Shown: piece after piece, positions 33,118 through 40,140 of the stretch
Numbering within the stretch: position 1 is the stretch's first letter
Layout: every line of letters begins with the position of its first letter
Source of the DNA: Lelliottia wanjuensis
GTDB taxonomy: Bacteria; Pseudomonadota; Gammaproteobacteria; Enterobacterales; Enterobacteriaceae
NCBI RefSeq assembly: GCF_030238365.1
Contig: NZ_JASSOT010000067.1
Location: 62,001-126,000, forward strand
DNA: 64,000 nucleotides
Direction of reading: 5' to 3'
Made by a program: the position numbers and the translations under genes
Notes under the pieces: model-generated
The model's input: the letters and a program-made list of their open reading frames with translations, nothing else
Told to the model about the DNA's origin: nothing
Databases searched by the model: none

Positions 33118-33887
33118 TGCCCGCCCTCGACTGGCAAGGGGTGCTTTCCGGACAGCCCTTGCAGTGGATTTTATCCGGTTTTCTCACCACGCTGTGGGTG
33201 ACGCTGGCAGGCATGATCATCGCCAGCGTCTTCGCGATTCTGTTTTTGCTCCTGCGGCTGGCAGGCGGAAAAACGGGCAACGCCCTTGTGGCGGTGTGGG
33301 TCTCTCTGTTTCGCAATACGCCGTTACTGGTCCAGCTGCTGTTCTGGTATTTCGCCGCCTGGAACGGGCTGCCGCGCGCGTTTCGCGATTACATCAACGC
33401 CGATCACAGCTGGTCGATTCTGCCGGGTGACGTCTGGTGGTTTACGCCGGAGTTTCTCTGTTCCGCCTGGGGGCTGGGGGTGTTTACGTCGGCGTTTTTG
33501 ATCGAAGAGATCGCCTCGGGTTTACAGGCGGTGTCATCCGGACAGCGACAGGCGGCGCTGGCGCAGGGGTTTTCTTCCTGGCGGCTGTTCCGCTACATCC
33601 TTCTGCCCCAGGGGCTGGCGAACGCCTGGCAGCCGGTCGTCGGGCAGTATCTGAACTTAATGAAACTCTCGTCGCTGGCAAGCGGGATCGGGTTTGCCGA
33701 GCTGACCTATCAGGTGCGGCAGATTGAGAGTTACAACGCCCACGCGCTGGAGGCCTTTACCGTCGGCACCGTGCTGTATCTGCTGACCGGCGTGGTGCTC
33801 GGGCTGCTGCTGGTGAAACTTGGACCGTCGACCGTGAAACGCCGCCCGCGTCCAACGGCCATCCGTGCAGGGAGGGAACGCGCATGA
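33114..33887 (+). CDS. Amino-acid ABC transporter permease 1 (HisMQ type)
   Basis: 257 residues with about five membrane helices. The first is around [20 protein letters not shown]. The family cytoplasmic loop follows the pattern [20 protein letters not shown] with GxxxxxxxxxLP at [11 protein letters not shown] larger-than-usual periplasmic insert lies after residue 80 ([20 protein letters not shown]). Overlaps the ATPase and the second permease by 4 nt each. Would form a heterodimeric channel with permease 2. Confidence 0.9.
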   Translation: MMPALDWQGVLSGQPLQWILSGFLTTLWVTLAGMIIASVFAILFLLLRLAGGKTGNALVAVWVSLFRNTPLLVQLLFWYFAAWNGLPRAFRDYINADHSWSILPGDVWWFTPEFLCSAWGLGVFTSAFLIEEIASGLQAVSSGQRQAALAQGFSSWRLFRYILLPQGLANAWQPVVGQYLNLMKLSSLASGIGFAELTYQVRQIESYNAHALEAFTVGTVLYLLTGVVLGLLLVKLGPSTVKRRPRPTAIRAGRERA

Positions 33888-34570
33888 TCGCCGGACTGAA
33901 CGTGATTACTGAAAACCTGGATTATCTGCTGTGGGGGCGGATGTCGGCGGGGGAACCTGGCGGCGTGTTGCTGACGCTGCTGATGGCGCTGGGCGCCGCC
34001 GCGCTGGCCTTGCCGGGCGGGATTGCCCTCGCCGCGCTGGCCTGGCGTTTTCCGGGTATCGTGCGCAGAACGCTGTTTCTGTGGGCGGAGCTGATTCGCG
34101 GTATCCCGCTGATCTTCGTGATTTTCTGGATGTGGTATTTGCTGCCGCTGCTGACGGGCGGCGATCTGCCCGGCGCGTTGACCGTCACGCTGGCGCTGGC
34201 GTGGTTTACCGCGGCGGCGGTGATGCACTCGGTGCTGGCCGGGCTTCGGGCGTTGCCCGGCGGGCAATACGAAGCGGCGCTAACCCAGGGGTTTGGCACG
34301 CAGCAGACGCTGTGGCTGATCCTGCTCCCGCAGGTGTTACGTAATATTCTGCCGTCTCTGCTGGGGATTTTTATCAGCCTGCTGAAAGATACGTCGCTGG
34401 CCTTTATTGTCAACGTGCCGGAGCTGACGACCGTCGCCGGACAGGTGAACAACCGGGTGCAGATTTACCCGGCGGCCATTTTTATCTTTACCGGCGTGGT
34501 CTATTACCTGCTCTGCTGTGGTCTTGAGCAGGTCGCGAAACGCTGGCGATTTACCCCGCCAGCGCTTTAA
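33884..34570 (+). CDS. Amino-acid ABC transporter permease 2 (HisMQ type)
   Basis: 228 residues with five predicted helices. The EAA-like loop is AGLRALPGGQYEAALTQGFG, followed by LWLILLPQVLRNILP. The last 6 codons and the stop lie inside the left 80-bp repeat of the fumD island. That means this gene's 3' end originally overlapped the convergent 3' end of fumD, and the insertion duplicated the shared segment, leaving both genes intact. Last gene of the transporter operon. Confidence 0.9.
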   Translation: MIAGLNVITENLDYLLWGRMSAGEPGGVLLTLLMALGAAALALPGGIALAALAWRFPGIVRRTLFLWAELIRGIPLIFVIFWMWYLLPLLTGGDLPGALTVTLALAWFTAAAVMHSVLAGLRALPGGQYEAALTQGFGTQQTLWLILLPQVLRNILPSLLGIFISLLKDTSLAFIVNVPELTTVAGQVNNRVQIYPAAIFIFTGVVYYLLCCGLEQVAKRWRFTPPAL

Positions 34571-34632
34571 CCACCGTTTCCATCGCTTCTGTCGTCAATT
34601 CGCTGCGTTTCACGCGCTGGTTCGCCAGCGCG
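34551..34632 (-). pseudogene. fumD 3'-end remnant at the left island boundary
   Basis: Encodes the C-terminal ALANQRVKRSELTTEAMETV then VKALAG of FumD, ending in TAA instead of TGA. The N-terminal two-thirds is absent. An open frame continues upstream into island DNA but is probably fortuitous. Confidence 0.85.
34553..34632. repeat. Left 80-bp direct repeat of the fumD island (attL-like)
   Basis: Identical to 36881-36960 except position 34575 (C versus T at 36903), an offset of 2,328 bp. It contains the 3' ends of both fumD and the permease gene. Confidence 0.92.
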
Positions 34633-34900
34633 ATCTTTTGATATGCAACTATTGCGGGTCGAAACTTGCAACGCGACACCTTACAGGTTGCCAATCGGTA
34701 TTTCCGCTCTAATACACATTGCGCTATGTTCGAGACACAAACTAATTTGGTACAAAAAGCCGTAACATCACCCATTTTTGCATGGCCAACTCTCCACCGT
34801 TGCGCCAGGACTGGCCCCCCCCCCAACTCTCGGCTAGGAAAATACTAAACTCGCCAGAGGATATGTAGAATCTACAATTGACTGGTTCGTACAATAAACC
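34633..34900. other. Left arm of the island, non-coding
   Basis: 268 bp with no supported gene. It includes a run of ten C at 34815-34824 and several short inverted pairs. It follows the 3' end of the HEPN-like gene and may hold recombination or origin sequences of the element. Confidence 0.4.
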
Positions 34901-36796
34901 TCATTCAGCTTCGTCAATCCCAGGGGCAATATGATCCTCCCAGGCATCAGCTAACGGCCAACATACTAATCGATAGATCACCCAACAGGCATATATCGCG
35001 GCAGCACTAAAACAACCTTGAGTTGACAGTTTTCCATGAGCTATTTCATGACGTAAAGAAGGTCCTGGTTTGTAATTGAATAATAGATCAATCGTGTTAA
35101 CTAACTCTTTGCCAAACACACTCTCAAGTTCTGGTCGTAAATTCTCAAGCATACCTGATAAGGAACGGTCTTCCTGAAGAAGATCGTTATCCATTTTAGA
35201 TGTTTCGCGGTTTAAATTTAGCATGTAAAAGCGAATTGAATTCTCTAACTGTGGAATCAGGAGATAAGCCGATGTGGCATAATCACCTTGAAACAGTCGA
35301 GAAAAACCCAATGCAAAAATATGATGATGGGAATTTGGCACAAAAGGACTTAGTGCCACTATATTTTCAAAGTGTCTTTCTTCAATCGAAAACCTGGTTG
35401 ATAGCGAATAACGAACTGGAAGGATGAAACAATAAAAAAGTCTTTGATAGAAGATATCAAGTGTTTTTATAGCTTCAGCCTTATACCATTCTTCGGAGGG
35501 AGTTTCATTAAACTGCGCTGATGGCGTTTTTGCATATACCTTCCCTTCATTGTCAGTATAAACTGAACTCATTAGATTACTGAAAAGACTCTCTTTACGT
35601 TTGAAATCAGCCTTGGCACGGAGTATCTCTTCCGGAATGATAAAATCTTCAACGGCGAATTGGAGTAGACACTCTGAAAGAGAAAGTTGCGCATATATTT
35701 CCTGAATCTCTTTTTCTTCTTTCTCTGTATTTATTGGTGTTCTAAATGTTGAAATTTCATCCAGGGACTCTAATTGCAAAAACCGCTGTTCTTCGAATAG
35801 CTTTGCAATTCGCTCTTTTCGGCCTCCTATTGCGCGAAGTTCACTTATCGCTACTGAGACCCAATATGCTTTCGCAGATGCCTGACAGACTGAGTCCCTC
35901 ATTCTTAATGTTTGAGCGACAACATTATCTAAACATAATTTCCTGGATTCATTATCACCTGTCTTTTCAAACGCAGTGGCTGCTAAATGCCATACTTTCT
36001 TTACTGCCTCGGGATAACTATCCTGTTCTGCCGTACTCGCTATAACTTTGGCCTCAGTAGCTATAACCGCCCATTCTAATAGATTTTTGTTGCAACCAAG
36101 ACGAGTAACCCTCTCATATATAACATAGTGTTTTGCATCAATAGCGCGTTTGCGAACACTTTCAAATGCCTTTCTCAATCCTGTCGGAACATTACCTTTC
36201 TTTTGTGTAAGTGCCGAGATCTGCATTGCTCTATTAAATATTGCCTCAATATGGCTGAGTTTTATATTATTATCTTCCCCGTTCAACTCACCACTTTCAA
36301 CTTTCGCAATAATATCTGCATAAGCCTCAATTGCTATTTCAGCTGCTTCTTTTCTCTTTTTATTGTTATACCATATTACATCAGCAATTCTTGCACGGAG
36401 TGGTAAATTGTTTATTTTTGAAACTATTGCAAAAAGAATTTCATTTTGTTCACCACGAAAATCACTCGGTATGTATGTACGACCAGTCGGGCCTTCCCAT
36501 GATGGCCCCCATGGTTGGGCTGGATCATCAGTTCTTAAATGAAAGCTGCATATGGCTTTCATCAATTCATAAACACGTTTGTTTGCGTCACTCTCTGTAT
36601 CTTTTTCGGCTAGCGCAGATAATTCACGCGCCAGTATTCTGCAAGAAAAATCAGTATTGCCAGATAACATGCTGTCTAAATTAAAAGTGGAAAAATCTTG
36701 CTCCGTCGCCAGAACAATTGGCGTTACAACCGCAGGTTGCTCTTCACTTTGTCCATTGTTCTCATTATCTTCCATGACTTGTCCTTTGTTCATCAT
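34901..36796 (-). CDS. DUF4209-like protein with HEPN-type R-X4-H motif; defence candidate
   Basis: 631 residues, the only gene of the island. The C-terminal part carries SLRHEIAHGKLS with Arg582 and His587 in an R-X4-H arrangement, the catalytic motif of HEPN ribonucleases. Helical segments around it (IRFYMLNLNRET before, FSAAAIYACWVIYRLVCWPL after) resemble the DUF4209 C-terminal domain. The N-terminal about 400 residues are helix-rich with no motif I can name (TFRTPINTEKEEKEIQEIYA is typical). No signal peptide is present; cytoplasmic. Start uncertain: AGGA lies 7 nt before 36796, and AAAGGA lies 6 nt before an internal ATG at 36775. Codon use is AT-rich, unlike both neighbours, indicating transfer. 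RNase activity and phage defence are inferred from the motif and island setting only. Confidence 0.75.
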   Translation of the reverse strand: MMNKGQVMEDNENNGQSEEQPAVVTPIVLATEQDFSTFNLDSMLSGNTDFSCRILARELSALAEKDTESDANKRVYELMKAICSFHLRTDDPAQPWGPSWEGPTGRTYIPSDFRGEQNEILFAIVSKINNLPLRARIADVIWYNNKKRKEAAEIAIEAYADIIAKVESGELNGEDNNIKLSHIEAIFNRAMQISALTQKKGNVPTGLRKAFESVRKRAIDAKHYVIYERVTRLGCNKNLLEWAVIATEAKVIASTAEQDSYPEAVKKVWHLAATAFEKTGDNESRKLCLDNVVAQTLRMRDSVCQASAKAYWVSVAISELRAIGGRKERIAKLFEEQRFLQLESLDEISTFRTPINTEKEEKEIQEIYAQLSLSECLLQFAVEDFIIPEEILRAKADFKRKESLFSNLMSSVYTDNEGKVYAKTPSAQFNETPSEEWYKAEAIKTLDIFYQRLFYCFILPVRYSLSTRFSIEERHFENIVALSPFVPNSHHHIFALGFSRLFQGDYATSAYLLIPQLENSIRFYMLNLNRETSKMDNDLLQEDRSLSGMLENLRPELESVFGKELVNTIDLLFNYKPGPSLRHEIAHGKLSTQGCFSAAAIYACWVIYRLVCWPLADAWEDHIAPGIDEAE

Positions 36797-36804
36797 CGGA
36801 AAAT

Positions 36805-36829
36805 CCTGCGGTTAATTATGTACCGCAGG
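36805..36829 (-). promoter_or_regulatory. Hairpin covering the ribosome binding site of the island gene
   Basis: CCTGCGGT and ACCGCAGG form an 8-bp stem with a 9-nt loop. In the minus-strand mRNA the 3' arm includes the AGG of the Shine-Dalgarno sequence used for the 36796 start. It could sequester the site or act as a dyad operator. A possible -10 (CATAAT) lies in the loop. Confidence 0.45.
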
Positions 36830-36878
36830 CATTCTTATTGCGAAGAAGTACTGTCGGATAAAACTGTAAACTAGTGCT

Positions 36879-37088
36879 TCACCCCGCCAGCGCTTTAACC
36901 ACTGTTTCCATCGCTTCTGTCGTCAATTCGCTGCGTTTCACGCGCTGGTTCGCCAGCGCGGTACGCAGTACGCCCGCAATGACGATATGCTTCGGCTCCT
37001 GGCCTAAATCCCGCATCTCAAGAACGACCTTTCCGACTACCCGGCACATTTCCTGATAAAGCGCGTCGTCTTTAGTCACATTGCCCAT
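36879..37088 (-). CDS. fumD: Fumarase D
   Basis: 69 residues, the same length as E. coli FumD (YdhZ), a small protein reported to have fumarase activity. It matches through the whole length: MGNVTKDDALYQEMCRVVGK, then LEMRDLGQEPKHIVIAGVLR and ALANQRVKRSELTTEAMETV. The ATG at 37088 is chosen with GGAG 8 nt upstream; a GTG three codons earlier is possible. The last 26 codons fall in the right repeat of the island, so the gene was restored by the insertion. Position next to pykF agrees with E. coli, apart from the inserted methionine module. Confidence 0.93.
   Translation of the reverse strand: MGNVTKDDALYQEMCRVVGKVVLEMRDLGQEPKHIVIAGVLRTALANQRVKRSELTTEAMETVVKALAG
36881..36960. repeat. Right 80-bp direct repeat of the fumD island (attR-like)
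   Basis: 79/80 match to 34553-34632. This copy belongs to the complete fumD gene. Flanking bases diverge immediately on both sides. Confidence 0.92.
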
Positions 37089-37144
37089 TGCTATCACTCC
37101 ATTGCTGTAAAGGAGCAGCTTAAATGATTAACAGAATGGATACA

Positions 37145-37181
37145 AAAAAGGGTGAAGGGAAACCGCGGTTTCCCTTCACCC
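37145..37181 (-). terminator. Strong terminator of the methionine importer operon
   Basis: A near-perfect palindrome (gggtgaagggaaacc / ggtttcccttcaccc) is followed by TTTTTTG on the minus strand. A second short inverted repeat (cctctccc / gggagagg, 37186-37204) lies between it and the gene stop. Confidence 0.85.
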
Positions 37182-37217
37182 TAACCCTCTCCCAAAGGGA
37201 GAGGGGACCGACCGTGC

Positions 37218-38030
37218 TTAGTTATTGACTGGGATGACTGCGCCTTTATATTTGGTGCGGATCCAGTCCTGAATCTCTTTGGAGTGCAGCACGTCCACCA
37301 GCGCGACGATATCTTTCTTCTTCTCGTCACCGCGATGTACGGTGATGATGTTCGCGTATGGGTTGTTCTCACCGCTCTCTACCGCGATTGGGTCATGAAC
37401 CGGGTCGAGGCCCGCGTCGATGGCGTAGTTGGCGTTGATCACTACCGCCGCGCCTTCATCATTGTTATACATCTGCGGCAGCAGAGAAGCTTCGACGTTC
37501 GGGGTGAACTGCAGTTTTTTCGGGTTTTCCACGATGTCGCTGATGCGCGCAGTCACTTTGTCGATGCCTGGCTTGAGCTTAATCACGCCCTCTTTCTCGA
37601 AGATAGAGAGAATACGGCCTTCTTCAGACACCGCATCACGCATGATGATTTTGCCGCCTTCCGGCAGATCTTTCAGGGATTTGTATTTTTTGGAGTAGAT
37701 GCCAATTGGCTCGATGTGGATCGCCCCGGCACTGACGAAATCGTAATCTTTGTCGCCCGCATGATCTTTCAGCACGCTGTTCAGATACGGAATGTGCTGG
37801 AAGTAGTTCGCGTCGATGTCACGGCCCGCCAACGCGGTGTTAGGCAGGATGTAGTCCTGGAAGGGTTTGATCTCCAGATCGATACCCTGTTTCGCCAGAA
37901 TCGGTTTCGCCTGCTCCAGAATTTCAGCGTGCGGGGTGTTGGATGCGCCAACGGTCAGCGTATCCGCCCAGGAGGCAAAGCTCAGGGCGCTCAGGGTTGC
38001 GGCGGCAATCAGTGTCAGTGTCTTTTTCAT
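37218..38030 (-). CDS. MetQ/NlpA-family binding protein with a non-lipoprotein signal
   Basis: 270 residues. The family pattern is clear: VGASNTPHAEILEQAKPILA, NYFQHIPYLN, GAIHIEPIGIYS and VINANYAIDAGLDP. These are methionine-binding components of MetNIQ-type importers. Unlike E. coli MetQ there is no lipobox Cys: the N-terminus (MKKTLTLIAAATLSALSFAS, then WADT) is an ordinary Sec signal cleaved near WAD. It would therefore be a free periplasmic protein. AGGAA lies 8 nt before the ATG. Last gene of an operon with the MetI-like permease and MetN-like ATPase. Substrate is inferred as D/L-methionine or a related sulfur compound, supported by the divergent cystathionine genes. Confidence 0.85.
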   Translation of the reverse strand: MKKTLTLIAAATLSALSFASWADTLTVGASNTPHAEILEQAKPILAKQGIDLEIKPFQDYILPNTALAGRDIDANYFQHIPYLNSVLKDHAGDKDYDFVSAGAIHIEPIGIYSKKYKSLKDLPEGGKIIMRDAVSEEGRILSIFEKEGVIKLKPGIDKVTARISDIVENPKKLQFTPNVEASLLPQMYNNDEGAAVVINANYAIDAGLDPVHDPIAVESGENNPYANIITVHRGDEKKKDIVALVDVLHSKEIQDWIRTKYKGAVIPVNN

Positions 38031-38058
38031 GATGTGTGTTCCTGTGAATTAATTGTTT

Positions 38059-38727
38059 TTAGCGTTTATCTAACAGTGAAGTAATGACGTCGCCGCAGAA
38101 CTGGATAATGAAAACGATGATCAAAATGGTCACCGTTGCCACCAGCGTGACATCACCGTGGTTGCGCTGGAATCCTTCCAGATAAGCCAGATTTCCCAAA
38201 CCTCCTGCCCCAATCACCCCCGCCATGGCGCTGTAGCTCACCAGGGCAATCAGCGTGACCGTGATGCCTGATACCAGGGCGGGTGAGGATTCCGGCAGTA
38301 AAACCCGAAAAATTAAGGTGCTCAGGCGAGCGCCCATCGAACGCGTCGCCTCGATCACCCCTTTGTCTACTTCGCGCAGGGCGATCTCCACCAGACGCGC
38401 ATAGAACGGAGCGGCACCGACAATCAGCGCCGGGAGCGCGGCGTTAGCGCCCAGAATCGTCCCGACGATGGTCTTAGTGAATGGGATCAGTAAGACAATC
38501 AGGATGATGAACGGAATCGAACGGAAGACGTTCACCACGATTGAAATCACGCTGTAGACCGTGCGGTTATGGAACAGCCCGCCGCGCGCGGTCAGAAACA
38601 GCGCCAGGCCCAAGACAATCCCTAAGGCAAAGGTCGCGACGCCGGAAATCGCCGTCATGTAGAGCGTCTCCAGGGTGGCGGCCCACAGCTGGTCCCATTT
38701 CAGATGCGGAAAAAGAGTTTCAGGCAT
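38059..38727 (-). CDS. MetI-like ABC transporter permease
   Basis: 222 residues, the usual MetI length, with about five helices. Typical family motifs: FRSIPFIILIVLLIPFTK, the cytoplasmic loop EIALREVDKGVIEATRSMGA, and YSAMAGVIGAGGLGNLAYLE. Overlaps the ATPase stop by 8 nt and precedes the binding protein by 28 bp. Forms the homodimeric channel of the methionine-type importer. Confidence 0.9.
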   Translation of the reverse strand: MPETLFPHLKWDQLWAATLETLYMTAISGVATFALGIVLGLALFLTARGGLFHNRTVYSVISIVVNVFRSIPFIILIVLLIPFTKTIVGTILGANAALPALIVGAAPFYARLVEIALREVDKGVIEATRSMGARLSTLIFRVLLPESSPALVSGITVTLIALVSYSAMAGVIGAGGLGNLAYLEGFQRNHGDVTLVATVTILIIVFIIQFCGDVITSLLDKR

Positions 38728-39742
38728 GTTTAATCACCTCGCCTTCAATATCGCTGTGCTTCAGGTCGGCGAGTATATTGTTCAGTTGTTCTTCGGATGC
38801 CACCACGTGCAGCCAGAGCTGGCCGAAAACGCCGTGTGCGGTTTGCGTCATTTTGCCGTGCAGAATGTTGAACGGCAGGCCGTAGCGCAGGGTCAATTCC
38901 CCGACGACGGGCTTGTGGGTGCTGTGTCCGGTAAAGGTCAGGCGGATCACCGTCCCTTCCAGCTCGTTCGCCAGCTCCGGATTGAAAGCTTCTTCCTCGG
39001 CGTACTGGCTCACCTGGCGCACAAACTGCTGAGTGATCGGTTTTTGCGGATGGGTGAAGACGCTCAGGACGTCCCCCTCCTCCACCACTTTGCCGTTTTC
39101 CATGACCGCCACGCGGTCGCAGATTTTGCGCACCACGTGCATCTCGTGGGTGATCAGCACGATGGTGAGATTGAAACGACGGTTAATGTCGAGCAGCAGA
39201 TCGAGGATCTGATCCGTCGTTTGCGGGTCGAGCGCGGACGTGGCTTCGTCGCACAGCAGCACATCGGGATTATTCGCCAGCGCACGAGCGATGCCGACGC
39301 GCTGTTTCTGCCCGCCGCTGAGCTGTGACGGATAGGCATTTTCGCGGCCTTTCAGCCCCACCAGATCCACCAGCTCGGCGACGCGCGTTTTGATTTTGGC
39401 TTTGGGAACGCCCGCGATTTGCATCGAGAAGGCGATGTTTTCTGTCACCGTGCGCGACCACAGCAGGTTGAAGTGCTGGAACACCATGCTGATCTTCAGA
39501 CGCGCCTGACGCAGCTCTTCCCCTTTCGCCGAGGAGATCTCCTGACCGCTGATGGTTACGCTGCCTGACGTCGGCTTTTCCAGCCCGTTCAGCAGACGGA
39601 TCAGCGTACTTTTTCCGGCACCGCTGTAGCCGATAATCCCGTAAATCTGCCCCTGCTCAACCGTCAAATTGACGTCATCCACGGCGGTAAGCGCCACTTT
39701 TCCGTTGTCAAAAACCTTCGAAATATTCCTCAGAACTATCAT
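38720..39742 (-). CDS. MetN-like ABC transporter ATPase with NIL domain
   Basis: 340 residues. Walker A GYSGAGKST, Q-loop VFQHFNLL, signature LSGGQKQRVGIARAL, Walker B VLLCDEATSALDPQ and switch His VLITHEMHVV. A C-terminal NIL/ACT-like regulatory domain (about residues 262-340) includes FNILHGKMTQTAHGVFGQLW. In E. coli MetN this domain binds methionine and feeds back on transport; the same is likely here. The ribosome binding site is weak (AAGAA). First gene of the importer operon, divergent from the cystathionine beta-synthase gene. Confidence 0.9.
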   Translation of the reverse strand: MIVLRNISKVFDNGKVALTAVDDVNLTVEQGQIYGIIGYSGAGKSTLIRLLNGLEKPTSGSVTISGQEISSAKGEELRQARLKISMVFQHFNLLWSRTVTENIAFSMQIAGVPKAKIKTRVAELVDLVGLKGRENAYPSQLSGGQKQRVGIARALANNPDVLLCDEATSALDPQTTDQILDLLLDINRRFNLTIVLITHEMHVVRKICDRVAVMENGKVVEEGDVLSVFTHPQKPITQQFVRQVSQYAEEEAFNPELANELEGTVIRLTFTGHSTHKPVVGELTLRYGLPFNILHGKMTQTAHGVFGQLWLHVVASEEQLNNILADLKHSDIEGEVIKHA

Positions 39743-40140
39743 TCTTTTTCTTATCCGTTACGCATATAGCGGTTTAGCAGTATGGATGTCCAAACGATAG
39801 TAATCAGAGGTTATGAGGTTTTAAATGAACAAAATCGCATGTCTTATAACTCTGAGGAATATGTGGCGTGGCGACTGGGCGCAGAACGAATAGCTTATTT
39901 TCAGCAATGATTATCTGTGGAATGGATATGAGACAGCGCCTCAGGCTCGAAAACGGTCATTTTTCCCGCATTTTGTCCTTATATAGCCATCCTCACATCT
40001 GGAGCACTTTACGGCTTGCTATCTTGACTGCCAAATCAGGCATTTATATTACTTTCCGTTCTAATAGGCAGTGAAAGGTTCTTTCTTGAGAAATTTTCAT
40101 GGTCCTATCATCCAGCCATGTCCCTGTTAAGGAAAAGACC
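39743..40140. promoter_or_regulatory. Divergent control region between importer and transsulfuration genes
   Basis: 398 bp without a convincing gene. An interrupted inverted repeat GTTATGAG (39810-39817) and CTTATAAC (39843-39850), centred about three helical turns apart, could be a LysR-type (for example CysB) site. This is only a proposal; no MetJ-type box repeats were seen. Confidence 0.4.

Larger units (their letters stand above)
34553..36960. mobile_element. Integrase-less 2.3-kb island inserted at the fumD 3' end
   Basis: An 80-bp direct repeat bounds 2,248 bp of unique, clearly AT-rich DNA carrying one long gene. No integrase, transposase or inverted terminal repeats are visible. Duplication of a gene's 3' end that keeps the gene intact is the signature of site-specific integration, by analogy with tyrosine-recombinase islands. 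Mobility would require an integrase supplied in trans, or the element is a decayed remnant. Confidence 0.72.

Noticed and set aside
34551..34826. 91-codon chimeric ORF joining island DNA to the fumD C-terminus
   Set aside because: The upstream 65 codons show no domain or good start signal; likely a chance extension of the fumD remnant.
34553..36960. tRNA-associated genomic island
   Set aside because: No tRNA is present; the repeated segment is clearly the fumD/permease 3' overlap.
39868..40074. 68-codon plus-strand ORF in the importer/mtcB gap
   Set aside because: No ribosome binding site or homology; lies in a regulatory region.
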